A program made the position numbers and the translations under genes. A stretch of DNA of 64,000 nucleotides from Rhipicephalus microplus. Its lineage: Eukaryota; Arthropoda; Arachnida; Ixodida; Ixodidae. A model generated the notes under the pieces. That model ran no database searches. It was not told the DNA's origin and saw only the letters and a program-made list of their open reading frames with translations. The stretch lies in assembly GCF_043290135.1 (NCBI RefSeq), contig NW_027464791.1:62001-126000 (forward strand). The letters are read 5' to 3'. Positions 10,595 to 21,280 of the stretch are shown piece by piece (position 1 is the stretch's first letter; each line of letters opens with the position of its first letter).

Positions 10595-10663
10595 ATTACC
10601 CTCATCACCACCATCGTTAGCCTGACCACGCCCACTGCCTCTCGCATGTTTCGCCAATCATCA
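10595..10663 (-). repeat. 3'-terminal scrap of another RTE LINE
   Basis: The string AGCCTGACCACGCCCACTGC followed by CTCTCGCATGTTTCGCC is a diverged match to the 3' end of the adjacent LINE (AGCCTGACTACGTCCACTGC, 10688 onward), in the same orientation. It is directly followed by the ATC tail of that LINE. A second RTE 3' end therefore abuts the first. Confidence 0.65.
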
Positions 10664-13192
10664 GCATCATCATCATCATCATCATCAGCCTGACTACGTC
10701 CACTGCAGGACAAAGGCCTCTCCCATGTTCCGCCAGTTCACCCGGTCCTGTGCTTGCTGCTGCCAATTTATACCCGCAAACTTCTTCATCTCATCTGCCC
10801 ACCTAATCTTCTGTCTCCCTCTAACCCGCTTCCCTTCTCTGGGAATCCAGTCAGTTACCCTTAATGACCAGCGGTTATCCTGTCTACGCGCTACATGCCC
10901 TGCCCATGTCCATTTCTTCTTCTTGATTTCAGCTATGATATCCTTAACCCCCGTTTGTTCCCTAATCCACTCTGCTCTCTTCTTGTCTCTTAAGGTTACA
11001 CCTACCATTTTTCTTTCCATTGCTCGCTGCGTCGTCCTCAATTTAAGCTGAACCCTCTTTGTAAGTCTCCAGGTTTCTGCTCCGTAGCTAAGTACCGGCA
11101 AGATACAGCTGTTATATACCTTCCTCTTGAGGGATAGTGGCAATCTACCTGTCATAATTTGAGAGTGCTTGCCGAATGTGCTCCACCCAATTCTTATTCT
11201 TCTAGTTACTTCAATCTCGTGGTTCGGCTCTGCGGTTATTACCTGCCCTAAGTAGACATAGTCTTTTACAACTTCAAGTGCACTATTACCTATCTCGAAG
11301 CGCTGCTCCTTGCCGAGGTTGTTGCATATTACTTTCGTTTTCTGCAGATTAATTGTAAGACCCACCTTTATGCTCTCCTTGTCTAACTCCGTAATCATGA
11401 GTTGCAATTCGTCCCCTGAGTTACTCAGCAATGCAATGTCATCGGCGAAGCGCAGGTTACTAAGGTATTCTCCATTGACTCTTATCCCTAACTGTTCCCA
11501 TTCTAGGCTTCTGAAAACCTCCTGTAAGCACGCGGTAAATAGCATTGGGGAAATTGTGTCCCCCTGCCTTACACCCTTCTTGATTGGTATTCTGTTGCTT
11601 TCTTTATGAAGCACTATGGTAGCAGTTGATCCCCTGTAGATTTCTTCCAGAATGTTTATATATACTTCATCTACGCCCTGATTTCGCAGTGTTTGCATGA
11701 CGGCTGATATTTCTACTGAATCAAACGCCTTCTCGTAATCTATGAAGGCTATGTATAGTGGTTGGTTATACTCTGAGCATTTCTCTATTACCTGATTTAT
11801 AGTATGAATGTGGTCAATTGGTGAGCAGCCTGTTCGAAATTCTGCTTGTTCCTTTGGTTGATTGAATTCTAATGTTTTCTTTACTTTGTTAGCAATTGCT
11901 TTTGTAAATAGCTTGTATACTACAGAGAGCAAGCTGATCGGCCTGTAATTCTTCAAGTCCTTGTCATCTCCTTTCTTATGTATTAAGATGATGTTAGCGT
12001 TCTTCCAAGACTCTGGTACTCTTCCCGTCAGGAGACACCTCGTAAACAGGGTGGCTAGTTTTTCTAACACAATCTGTCCTCCATCTTTCAGCAGATCTGA
12101 TGTTACCTGATCCTCACCAGCAGCTTTGCCTCTTTGCATGCTCTCCAAAGTTTTTCTGACTTCTTTTATCATTACTGGTGGGGTGTAATCTGGGTTACTG
12201 CTAGTTCTTATAGTATTAAGGTCGTGGTTGTCTCGGCTACTGTACAGATCTCTGTAAAACTCCTCCGCTATTTTAACTATCCTATTCATATTGGTAGTAA
12301 TTTTGCCTTTTTTGTCCCTTAGTGCATACATCCGACTTTTGCCTATCCCAAGTTTCCTCTTCAATGCTTTGACACTTCCTCCGTTTTTCAGAGCGTGTTC
12401 AATTCTCTCCATGTTATACCTTCTTACATCGCATACCTTACGTCTAATAATCAACTTTGAAAGCTCTGCCAGTTCTATTTTGTCTGTTGTACTTGACACT
12501 TTCATGATTTGACGCTTCTTAATTAGGTTCTTCGTTTCCTGGGAAAGCTTGCCAATGTCCTGTCTTACTACCCTGCCTCCAACTTCCACTGCACACTCCG
12601 TAATGATACTCGTCAGATTATCATTCATTGTATCTACGCTAAGGTTGGTTTCCTCACTAAGAGCCGAGTACCTGTTCTGCAGCGACACTCTGAATTCCTG
12701 TACTTTCCCTCTCAGTGCTAGCTGATTGATTGCCTTCTTGCGTATCAGTTTCTGTCGTTCCTTCTTCAAGTCTAGGCGAATTCGAGACCGTACCATTCTA
12801 TGGTCACTGCATCGTACCTTGCCAATCACTTCCACATCCTGCACGATTCCAGGGTGTGCACTCATTATAAAGTCTATTTCGTTCTTATTTTCGCCATTAG
12901 GGCTCCTCCATGTCCACTTGCGGTTTTCTCGTTTTCGGTAGAAGGTATTCAAAATCCGTAAATTATTGCGTTCTGCGAATTCTACTAGTAGCTCTCCTCT
13001 GGCGTTTCTAGTACCGATGCCATAATCTCCTACTGCCTGGTCTCCAGCCTGCTTCTTCCCTACTTTTGCATTAAAGTCGCCCATCACTATAGTATACTGT
13101 GTTTTTACCTTACTCATTGCCGATTCCACGTCTTCATAGAAGCTTTCAACTGAAGCGTCATCATGGCTGGATGTAGGCCAATCAGCATGGTC
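10664..13192 (-). mobile_element. 5'-truncated RTE-clade LINE
   Basis: This is a minus-strand non-LTR retrotransposon. It has a single long ORF with a partial apurinic-type endonuclease, a reverse transcriptase and the typical RTE C-terminal tail, then an almost absent 3' UTR and a (GAT)n-type tail (ATC on the plus strand, 10664-10687). Position 13192 is where the frame ends upstream; homology to the endonuclease (PTSSHDD…FYEDVESAM) starts around 13170, so roughly the first 130 residues of a usual RTE ORF are missing. 5' truncation is the usual outcome of target-primed reverse transcription. It may be BovB-like RTE, but I cannot decide the subclade without a tree. Confidence 0.9.
10694..13129 (-). 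CDS. RTE LINE endonuclease/reverse transcriptase, N-terminally truncated
   Basis: This 811-codon frame is free of stops. The first codon counted is GTG, an arbitrary start: the frame is open upstream to 13192 and reads PTSSHDDASVESFYEDV there, so the true start lies in the lost 5' part. The endonuclease C-terminal half shows MGDFNAKVG (residues ~16-24) and the catalytic-type SDHRMV (~108). The reverse transcriptase shows the fingers motif NYRPISLL, FIDYEKAFDSV (first catalytic Asp at about residue 464), GVRQGDTISP and FADD at residues 561-564 with both catalytic aspartates. The C-terminus has the RTE signature WTWAGHVAR…RGRQKIRWADEMKKFAG…NMGEAFVLQWT. It would nick target DNA and reverse transcribe its own RNA. 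Loss of the endonuclease N-terminus makes this copy inactive as an autonomous element. Confidence 0.92.
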   Translation of the reverse strand: MESAMSKVKTQYTIVMGDFNAKVGKKQAGDQAVGDYGIGTRNARGELLVEFAERNNLRILNTFYRKRENRKWTWRSPNGENKNEIDFIMSAHPGIVQDVEVIGKVRCSDHRMVRSRIRLDLKKERQKLIRKKAINQLALRGKVQEFRVSLQNRYSALSEETNLSVDTMNDNLTSIITECAVEVGGRVVRQDIGKLSQETKNLIKKRQIMKVSSTTDKIELAELSKLIIRRKVCDVRRYNMERIEHALKNGGSVKALKRKLGIGKSRMYALRDKKGKITTNMNRIVKIAEEFYRDLYSSRDNHDLNTIRTSSNPDYTPPVMIKEVRKTLESMQRGKAAGEDQVTSDLLKDGGQIVLEKLATLFTRCLLTGRVPESWKNANIILIHKKGDDKDLKNYRPISLLSVVYKLFTKAIANKVKKTLEFNQPKEQAEFRTGCSPIDHIHTINQVIEKCSEYNQPLYIAFIDYEKAFDSVEISAVMQTLRNQGVDEVYINILEEIYRGSTATIVLHKESNRIPIKKGVRQGDTISPMLFTACLQEVFRSLEWEQLGIRVNGEYLSNLRFADDIALLSNSGDELQLMITELDKESIKVGLTINLQKTKVICNNLGKEQRFEIGNSALEVVKDYVYLGQVITAEPNHEIEVTRRIRIGWSTFGKHSQIMTGRLPLSLKRKVYNSCILPVLSYGAETWRLTKRVQLKLRTTQRAMERKMVGVTLRDKKRAEWIREQTGVKDIIAEIKKKKWTWAGHVARRQDNRWSLRVTDWIPREGKRVRGRQKIRWADEMKKFAGINWQQQAQDRVNWRNMGEAFVLQWT

Positions 13193-13387
13193 TTACTCTT
13201 CCTGCTGATGGCCAGTTTTATCTGCAAACTTATGGACTTCATCTGCCCAGCTAACCTTCTGTCTCCACCTCGCGCATTTGCCGTCTATTAGAGCATCTGT
13301 GTAGAGTCTACCAAAGTGAAAACATGTGCACACTTCCCGTTCAGTCTGTTCTCTCTTATGTAAAGCTATATTATGCTTCTCGTACAT
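13193..13387 (-). pseudogene. C-terminal fragment of a second RTE LINE
   Basis: The minus-strand peptide DGKCARWRQKVSWADEVHKF followed by ADKTGHQQ matches the C-terminal RGRQKIRWADEMKKFAG…QQQ of the neighbouring RTE. It lies immediately upstream of that element's truncated endonuclease, in the same frame, separated by a single TAA (13193-13195). The N-terminal part of this frame is not LINE-like. It is probably the 3' part of an older RTE copy into or beside which the longer copy inserted. Confidence 0.7.
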
Positions 13388-13390
13388 TTA

Positions 13391-14030
13391 GTTCGTAGTT
13401 TACAGGGAATCATTGTATTTTGCGTAAACTCGCGTCTACCTTTTGTATATTATATTTTAAAGCGAATTGTTAGCATAAAGAATATGAACACCAGTAGCGC
13501 TTGCGTGTGTTCGTTGAAGGAGCTTTTATTTGTACAGTCATATTACCATTATTGTTTTTTAATGCGAATCTCTGTAATGTTTACGAACTTTCGCTAGTAT
13601 TGGCTGATGTTGAGCTGTCTTGGGTAGCATTGCCCGACATTGACTGCACGTTGTTAAAACTGTGGCAGTATCCACTCTCAATGAACTGCTGGAATCGTGA
13701 AACAAATTATATTTCCGTCAATTTTATGTCACGGAGCTTACAAAGGTGACGCTCGTCACTATGTATGCAATGGAGCACCACTTATTCACACCGTGATTTG
13801 TGAGGTAGCATACCCATAATCTCTACCAAAAAAGGGGAGAGGTGGGAGAGAGAGAGGTTTGTGGGGCTGCTTCATCGGAACTTAACGTAGAGCCAATGAG
13901 CATGCGGCTAGCGTTCGTTCAGTTGAGAAGTGTATGAGCGTACGCAATACATTTTTAAGACAGTCGGGAAAATTTGACCCGGCGTCATAGCTATGACTGT
14001 AATAACTGTGTATATATTCCATCTTGACTG
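13391..14030. other. Unclassified sequence
   Basis: AT-rich, with short open frames only and no recognisable content. A GA-rich patch lies near 13835-13860. Confidence 0.4.
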
Positions 14031-14133
<103 letters not shown>

Positions 14134-14524
14134 TCTGTCCTATCGCTCTACTCTAAGTTCTTCCTTCTGAAACATTCCCTGCGAACTGAAAATGTATATT
14201 TCTTTCAAAAACGCAATACCAACCAGCCCAAGTACCCACCCTTTTCCTGTAATAACAACGTCAACACTACCTCTAAAGGCATACGTTGGATTCTCGGCGA
14301 AAAGGACAATGAAGCGTTGAGAGGGAGAGGATGTGATTTATCTCTAAGGATGATAAACCGACTAGCCAAACTGTCTTTTTTCTTCGGGACATTTTAAGAT
14401 TGTCGCAATTTTCTTGCACACACACGATTCCTTCTCCGACAACGTAAAGTACTGGTTCGTAGCAAAAGTAGCATTAAAGCACCATCTGCTTTACGCGAGA
14501 GAGAGAGATGTTTTTTTTTGAAAA

Positions 14525-15205
14525 TGATAGTCTTTCTTGGGGACATTCCACGCCAAAATTTTGGTCTGTCTGTCTGTACATTTCTATGTTTGTCCGCCGT
14601 AATGATACACCATACGGCACCAAACGATACCCCAAACGGCCAACCTAATCCGCAGCGCCCAATACTGCTCAAGTTTCAGCGTTCATACTTGTGCATTGTG
14701 AATTAAAAAGCAATTTTGCGCATGTCTGAAACCATAACAGCACAGATATTTGTTATTTGTGTTATTTACTAGAGAAAGCACACATAAGTAATTCTAAGAA
14801 CCGTAGCGTTTATCACGCTGCGCTAACGCGATGCTCAAGAAGGCAAGTGTTTTCAACGCTTGGCTAAGACGACACTGTGGTGGCACCTGCCCGTCGTTCT
14901 GCGTTCCACACCTTATCGCTTCGAGACATGCGCGCATCTTTCTCCGTGGGCGCGCACGCCTTCCTTCGTTTTCGAAGATAACTGCCAGATAGCGCTCGTG
15001 TCTCACGTGCCTCGATGAGCTCGTTCGCCTGCGCTGCACAAATCGAGACTCTCTAACGCAGCGCTTCCAGAATAGAATCCACCGATTTTACAATCCACGG
15101 AATAAACGTTTTGTTCACTCTCTCCACACGCAAGAATAGAGTCTTTCAACGACATTTGCAGTGCAACGACAATATGCAGCTACGGGGCCATTTTTTTCGG
15201 ACATT
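14525..15205 (+). repeat. Dispersed repeat family A, copy 2
   Basis: This is the direct-orientation partner of 6228-7045. It shares the left end ATAGTCTTTCTTGGGGAC, a short GTCTGTCTGTC core in place of the expanded array, and the right end near GGGGCCATTTTTTTC. The ~680 bp between these landmarks is collinear with copy 1, with scattered substitutions and small indels. The class is unknown and there is no coding capacity. Confidence 0.8.
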
Positions 15206-16045
15206 GGGGCGGTAGCTTCCGAGAATACGCACAAAATGTTAAGCTAAAAGCAAGTTGCTATTTCAGTGCTCAGCTGAAAAATCAAAGCTGTGGATTGAAA
15301 ATGATGAAAAAATATTGATGAAAACAGCAGAGAACTGTTCCCTTTAGCTCAGCGAAGCGCAAACAAAAAGATCACATCCGTCAAGTGACAGCCAATAAAC
15401 AAGTTTAGCGCTAACTGAGTGGTATTCTAGATCAAGTAAACCGCGCCGTTTTTAGCCTAACACCACTCATTCGAAGAGTCTGTAAAGCCAGAATGAACTT
15501 CGCGTATGGTTGAGATGAGAACTTATACTTTGTAAATTCGTGCAAAAAAAAATTAGCTCGCTGAAGTGGCTCGTAAGGTAAGAGTAACTACGCCAGGGTC
15601 GTTCGTTTGTTACACAGCTCCGGATGGGTTCGGGCTTATGTCTGACGTTTACCGAGAAAAGAGAAATATCTTTGATTCTCTTGGACGCAGCCATCCATCA
15701 AGCGAAGCGTTTTCCACGAAGGAGCACGAACAGCTGCCTTAGAACAGTCTGTCCGTGGTGGCAGATGGCTAGCTTTCCTTGCAAAAGACTGCATTTCGCC
15801 ACGGATACATTTTACGTACACCACGTTGCACGCGTTTATTATGTGATGAGGCCTTGAACTTTTTCGTAAGGTATAGCAGCAAGGAATACTTCAGTAGTTT
15901 GCATTTTACTTCAGATATAAAAAGAAAAAAGAGACTAAAGTTGAGATCAGCCAATGTTTCGTCAGCTCCGATTGGTCTATACTGCGAATTTCTGACGTAA
16001 CAGGCCACGAAAAGTATTGTAGAAAAGGTGAACGAGGTACTCGTA
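15206..16045. other. Unclassified sequence
   Basis: No recognisable coding content or second copy. AT-rich, with poly-A runs near 15545. Confidence 0.4.
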
Positions 16046-16049
16046 GTTC

Positions 16050-16205
16050 TTACCGGACGCGGTGATCCAGTAGTAGCAGTGCTTGATTGCTTGCCAGGAC
16101 TTGAGGTCGTGGGATCGAGTCCCGACTGCGGCGCCCACATGAAGAAGGAAGAATTCTCGAGGCCCATGTGCCTAGATTTAGGTGCAAATAAAAATAAGTT
16201 CAATT
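16050..16205 (+). mobile_element. tRNA-derived SINE, diverged relative of Ruka
   Basis: The plus strand has a tRNA-like box B (GGGATCGAGTCCC) after CTTGAGGTCGT, then a short body and CCTAGATTTAGGTGCAAAT. The last string is a diverged form of the Ruka body word CTCAGATTTGGGTGCACGT. The tail is AAATAAAAATAAG. The rest of the Ruka body is absent, so this is either a different subfamily or a 3'-deleted copy. No target-site duplication was found. Confidence 0.6.
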
Positions 16206-17769
16206 GACTAAGAAGAAGAAGCAAAAGAAAACTGTCGCGTTCGAGTCATCCTTGCCTCATCAAGTGCGAACATTCAACACGAGCGATATCAATAAAAAAA
16301 TCCCGTGACGATGTCACCGTTACGTCAAATATCACCGACATTTGTGACGTTGTCATTGTTCTGCATAACGCGACGTCACTTTAACGCTAGTAGTGTCTAC
16401 GGGAGCTGCAATGCACTTCACTTTAGCGAGCATGGGAATCATGGGCAGTACACGCATTTGCCTAATGTCCGTACTTCAGCTATGTTTGGGTTCGCGTGGC
16501 TTCAAGTAATTTTGTCACGAAACTAACATCGACAAACGTTCAGTAGTTGCGCTTCACTACGGTAATCTTATAGGGCTCACAAATTCAAATCGGGTCACGA
16601 AGTTGAAAACAGTTTGTTGTTTCATTCGAAGCAAAGCTAAAACACAGCTGTAAACAAAGCCACAAGTGCGATTCGCAGCCCACAACTACGAATACTGGGC
16701 AAATCTGTGTACTACGCCTCATTCCCAAGGTCGCTGAACGATCGCAGCGCCAGAGTCACCTCTATAGTTAATTTTAACACACTCTGTGGTGTCGTTGTCA
16801 CATGATGTCATTGCTTGGTTAAAGGCGCGCTGATCACGGAGGCATCGCAAAGCCACGTGGGTTGCTGAAAGCTCCCAATGGCAGGTCTCGGCTGGTTAAA
16901 AAAAGTCAACTACACTGTGTAAATTCTATAGTGTGTTGGGCAAAAGCCAGTTGCCATTCGAATGACTATGCCTTTGTTTCCGATTTTCTGACACTCGTTC
17001 AGCAATGACGTGATTTGAGAGATAGTGCAAGAGGGAGAGGCCACGGCTGTAACGGTGCAACTGTATCTATGCGCCACTGTGCCATCACGGGATTGCTGAG
17101 ATACTGCAAGGGAGAGAGGGTCCACGGCTGGCACTGTTCGAGGAAACGGACACGAGTGTGAGACAACAAAGTTTTTCGCATTCATACATCGACCTAAAAT
17201 AAGAAGACTAGAAGATTTCTGCCTTCTAGTCGTGTGAGGCACATGCATAAAAAACCCTATGGGTTTTGTCGACAGCTTGCCGAAAGTAATGTAAGGGAAA
17301 TGGCATAGATAGTCCCACACGTAGACACATTGTTCCTAAATGCATTCATTAAGTAAAAGAAAAAAAAATAGGTGACCTTCTCAGGTCAATCAGCGAGAAA
17401 GTACGAGAAGCGTGAACGTATGCAACTCGAGTGAGTATAACCCGACAAGCAACAACATCAACAACACCATCATCACCGTCATCATCAGCAGAAGCAACAA
17501 GTACAACAAATGACGTCACAATCGCGGGAAGATCGACCGATGTCCGAGAGAAACGAAAATGCAGTGCCCTAGTGTACAAGAACTACAGCAACAAGTGACC
17601 TTCACACTTTGAGAGGGAAATTACGGACAAAAGATAACGTAGCTCCCTCTCGCAAATAACGAGTTTGGATAAGAATCTGCTCAGGACTGCGTCTTGCGAA
17701 ACGCAGCGCAGAAGTTGAATGTCCACAAGACCTGATCGAAGGGTGTAAAAAGAACTATCCGTCGACAGT
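16206..17769. other. Unclassified sequence
   Basis: A 136-codon minus-strand open frame (16910-17320) has no recognisable domain. Short GTGACGTCA-like words recur near 16315-16375. CAT/CAA-rich simple sequence is present near 17450-17510. Confidence 0.35.
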
Positions 17770-17774
17770 AAACG

Positions 17775-17930
17775 GCGAGAACGCCGCGATTTATCTTCAT
17801 CTCAACAAAAAGACTGTTATTGCAAAAGGAGCTGCCCTTCTACGTTATCTTGGCCGTAAAACCTACGACCGCATCGCCTCTAACGTACCTTCTTCGACAG
17901 AACCGGACTATAAAACGTGCTGTCGTTGAA
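17775..17930 (+). pseudogene. Possible Ty3/gypsy Gag fragment
   Basis: The plus-strand frame reads IAKGAALLRYLGRKTYDRIA, followed by SNVPSSTEPDYKT. This fits the tick/arthropod gypsy Gag pattern in which K-x-A-x-LL-x-x-LG-x-x-x-Y-x-x-(I/L) is followed by a proline-rich segment. It ends in a stop at ~17930. No zinc knuckle, protease or LTR is seen nearby, so it is an orphan scrap if real. Confidence 0.4.
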
Positions 17931-18711
17931 TGAATTCGTATTAGTCTTATGGTAGGGACATACGGCGAATGTTTTAAGGTCGCACGTTTAGGTAATTTGC
18001 TGGCACTGTTTCCTCAAAGTGCAAATCGCTTGCGGCAAGCAAACTTTGCAGCGTGGTAATGCTCAGTCTGGATGCAGCATATGTTTTGACAGACGACGTG
18101 TCTTTCATACGACAGAGAGACATCTGGGTCCATTCGATGCACTTGAATCAATCGGGAAGGTTTCACGGGGGTGCTCGGGAAGATCATAAATTGCGCAGCG
18201 CAAGTTCAGTGTTGCAGACACAGTGCGACACCAGAAGCTATTGATCAGGTGCGGACATGCTGTAGTATTTATTTCTGCTCACATAATTTACGTCATCCAC
18301 CTAACATTGACCGACAGAAAATCGTACATGTGGATAGTTTATAAGGCGCAAACGTCTTGGCAAGAACACCGCGTTTGTAGAGAGGGTATGGCAGCTACGC
18401 CAAAATGCTGCGTCGTCTAGTACACGCGCGCACGACTGCACCAAGCCGACACCATGAGCATCGGAGGTGCAGGAAAATTGTGAACCAGTGCTGCACCTCT
18501 CTTGCACCTTTTCAAAACAATGACATGGTGCCGAGGTCGCCAGTGCTGCATGGCTGAAACGAATGGCAAGGTGCAGCACCTCGTGAAGTGGTTCAGGTGG
18601 ATCGAACGGGCCCTTGATATAGATGACTTGCATGGACGTTAGTAAAGAGACATGATGGAGCACCAACGTGGTAAAACCCGAACATTCTGATGCCACGTGA
18701 CTGTATTGAGA
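17931..18711. other. Unclassified sequence
   Basis: Only short open frames with no recognisable content. The right part is compositionally like the degenerate tandem repeat that follows. Confidence 0.35.
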
Positions 18712-19130
18712 ACATCGCTTGCTGGTTTTATCGCTACCAGTGCACAATAGCACTCCTGTGACGTCATTACAACACCGATGCAGGTTAATCACCACGTGAT
18801 ATGCTGCCATGGCGTCATCTAAGCCGTCAGGTCATAGCTACGTTCTACGTTTGTGATGTCACATGGAAGCTGTTAATAGATGGTTTCCATTGACATCATT
18901 GAAACAGCCCTGTCGGAGCCCCACAGCGGGACGTGAAATTTGTGATGTAACGTTAACGTTATCAGTACATCGCATGTTGCTTCTTTCGCTACTCAAGAAT
19001 GGAGGCAGATTCACGCTTAAGCAACGTCGTTAGCACATGTTAATCACTGCGTGATTACACTGTCTTGACGTTCTCTAAGCGATCACGCTGTGCATTCATG
19101 ATGTCACGTGCCAGCTATCATTACAACGGA
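18712..19130 (+). repeat. Degenerate tandem duplication, period ~255 bp
   Basis: Matching landmarks recur in the same order. ACATCGCTTG (18712) pairs with ACATCGCATG (18967). GTTAATCACCACGTGAT (18784) pairs with GTTAATCACTGCGTGAT (19039). GATGTCACATGGAAGC (18855) pairs with GATGTCACGTGCCAGC (19100). The offsets are 255, 255 and 245 bp. The units are strongly diverged, so the duplication is old or the array is a satellite remnant. The second unit seems to end near 19130. Confidence 0.6.
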
Positions 19131-19974
19131 GGCGTATCGGAGGCAATCGCGGGTAATGATGGGGCGAAAGACGGAGAGAGGCGGAGAGGGAAACGCAGGA
19201 AAGGTATCAAGCAGCCTACAATGTAGACTACACTGCACTTGACGAGGTGGAAAAGCGAGACAATATAACAGGTAAGAAGCGAGCAAACGTGACAGAATCA
19301 ACACCTAGCTCGTGGTGCCAAAGGTCATCGATGTAACTTCGCATCAAATCTATAGCCCAAGGGTTTGTAGGTCACGTCTAAGAAGAAGTTAACACTGCAT
19401 GCAGTATAAGCCCAGTGGCAGACGCTATACAATGCACGCACTCTTATTACGGCTAGGGCTTCGGGTATTTCCGCGGGCGATCAGTGCGTACCACTGTTCA
19501 TTGCTGCCCTGAGTGATAAGCTCCATCGCGCGTCGTGGCAACGTTTCTTTGCTTCGCTGAATGCGACGCTGCGATCACCACGTCAGGATGAACGGGCTAA
19601 ATTATAAGAAAAGATCACGTACCGTAGTTAACCGCGTAAAACCCGCCCGTAGTTCTTGGAGGCGTGAAACAGACGGGACACTGAGATACAGAGGTCAGAC
19701 AACGAACTGATTTTAGCCACTGTAAGGGCTACTTTAATGTACACCAGTCTGAGTTTGAAGACGAGAAAATGGTGGTTTCTTTCTCGCCTTCAATATAGCC
19801 TGCTGGCGCTATTATATACTTGTCACTTCAAATCTTCATGAAACACGCGCAGAGTGTCAGCATCACGCACTCAGACTATCAGGATTTCACTTTTTATGAG
19901 GGAGGGGGGGGGGCATAGATGCTATGTACTTATTTATCGGAATTTGTGTAAAAAGAAAAAAAATCGCTGCATAT
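19131..19974. other. Unclassified sequence
   Basis: Nothing recognised. A G homopolymer lies near 19904-19912. Confidence 0.35.
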
Positions 19975-20422
19975 CTAGGAAGTGAATAATGATGAGTGGG
20001 GCGAAGCATCCGTGAGTCCATCCATCCGTCCATCCACACGTTCTTTCGTGCGTCTATCCGTCCGTCCCCGCGTTCGTTCGTGCGTTTGTCCCTGCGTTCA
20101 TCGGTGCGTCCGTCCATCCGTTCGTTTGTTCATGCGTCTGTTTGTCTTTGCGTCCGTCCGTACGTCTGCTTGTCTGTCTTTGCGCCCGTCCGTACATCTG
20201 CTTGTCTGTCTTTGCGCCCGTCCGAGCATCCATCCGTCCATCCATCAAGTGAGCACTCCAAGTACCGCCACCTCGCATCTTTTCTTCATATACAAGTATA
20301 CCGCCATCCAGAGGGCATTTCAAGAACTAAACGAGAGGTGGCTATCTACTACTACTACTACTACTACTACTACATACATCGGGGACGCACGACCCACAGA
20401 TTAAAGAGCTTCGCCTCTAAGA
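19975..20422 (-). mobile_element. Composite minisatellite element (family B, copy 2)
   Basis: The left end GCATATCTAGGAAGTGAATAATGATGAGTGGGGCGAAG is a clear relative of the block at 9338-9374 and of 32915-32955 in reverse. It is followed by ~230 bp of GTCC/GTTC/CATC-type short repeats, an ACT run, and the closing string AAGAGCTTCGCCTCTAA. That closing string is the counterpart of AGGAACTTCGCCTTTAA in copy 1. The tRNA-like head of copy 1 is not visible here, so this copy may be 5'-truncated. Confidence 0.6.
20342..20375 (+). repeat. CTA trinucleotide microsatellite
   Basis: About ten CTA units, inside the minisatellite element. Confidence 0.95.
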
Positions 20423-20850
20423 AATGTGGTCAGTCGATTGCGCACATAGACATGCGGGACAAGGTAAAACGGGTGTACAACTGCATGTCAAAAACGATCC
20501 ACACCCATCATAAATGGGCCAATCAAGAGCTCACATCATTGTGACATGACGTGAACATACTGCTAGCACCGTGAATCGTGCCGAAAAGAACAGAAACGCC
20601 TAGAACAAACAACGCAATTCTCCGTTGTGTTTTCACGTCTTGTTTAGGGGCCCCTTAATGGCACAGAAGGCAAGCAGTGCCGTCGATTGCCTACTCAGCA
20701 AGGGCTGCTTGGGAGTTAGTTGTTGAGCAGAGAATACGTTAAATGTGGACAAATTCAACGTTCGTCGGGTTATGCCGCTTCGTTCATGTCCTGCCGGTTT
20801 CCAGCCGTACAATAAACAGAAAGTTTGCATTAGTACTACACAGAAGTAAC
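20423..20850. other. Unclassified sequence
   Basis: No gene or repeat copy recognised. Confidence 0.35.
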
Positions 20851-20854
20851 AATA

Positions 20855-21280
20855 ATAGTCTGTAGGGTTTCACGCGCCAAAAAAACCACTGAATGTTAAG
20901 CAGACCATAGTGTTCTGCTCTGGAAGTTTTGACCATCAGGTGAGCCGTATATCTTTCTATCACTTTTCAGTATTTTGAATTCAATTTTTCATTCCTCATT
21001 AGTACAAGGGAGGTCCCGGAGTTACAAAACTGTTTATTTTTAATAAATCGGTTGTTCGAATGCAGTTCGTTCGTGCCGGGCCTGCTTTCATGCGTTTTGA
21101 ACTTTGCAACGCTGTCTTTAGCACCCGAGCGTTCTTTAACGTGCTCAGACACCGCAAACTACGCAGGCTTCTACCACTTTTACCTCTTCGAAACGAGACC
21201 GCCGAGAGGGAATCGAACGCGCGACTTTCGGATCAGCAGCCGTACACCGTAACCATGCGCTGATCCACCGCGGCAGACGA
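20855..21280 (-). mobile_element. Old, diverged Ruka-like SINE, interrupted
   Basis: The left piece (~20858-20945) reads TAGGGTTTCACGCGCCAAAA…AAGCAGACCATAGTGTTC…GAAGTTTTGACCATC, a diverged SINE tail side. The right piece (~21128-21280) reads GTTCTTTAACGTGCTCAGAC…GGGAATCGAACGCGCGACTTTC…GATCCACCGCGGCAG, the tRNA-derived side with a recognisable box B. The ~180 bp between them are not SINE-like, so something inserted or the two pieces are separate old copies. Confidence 0.55.
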
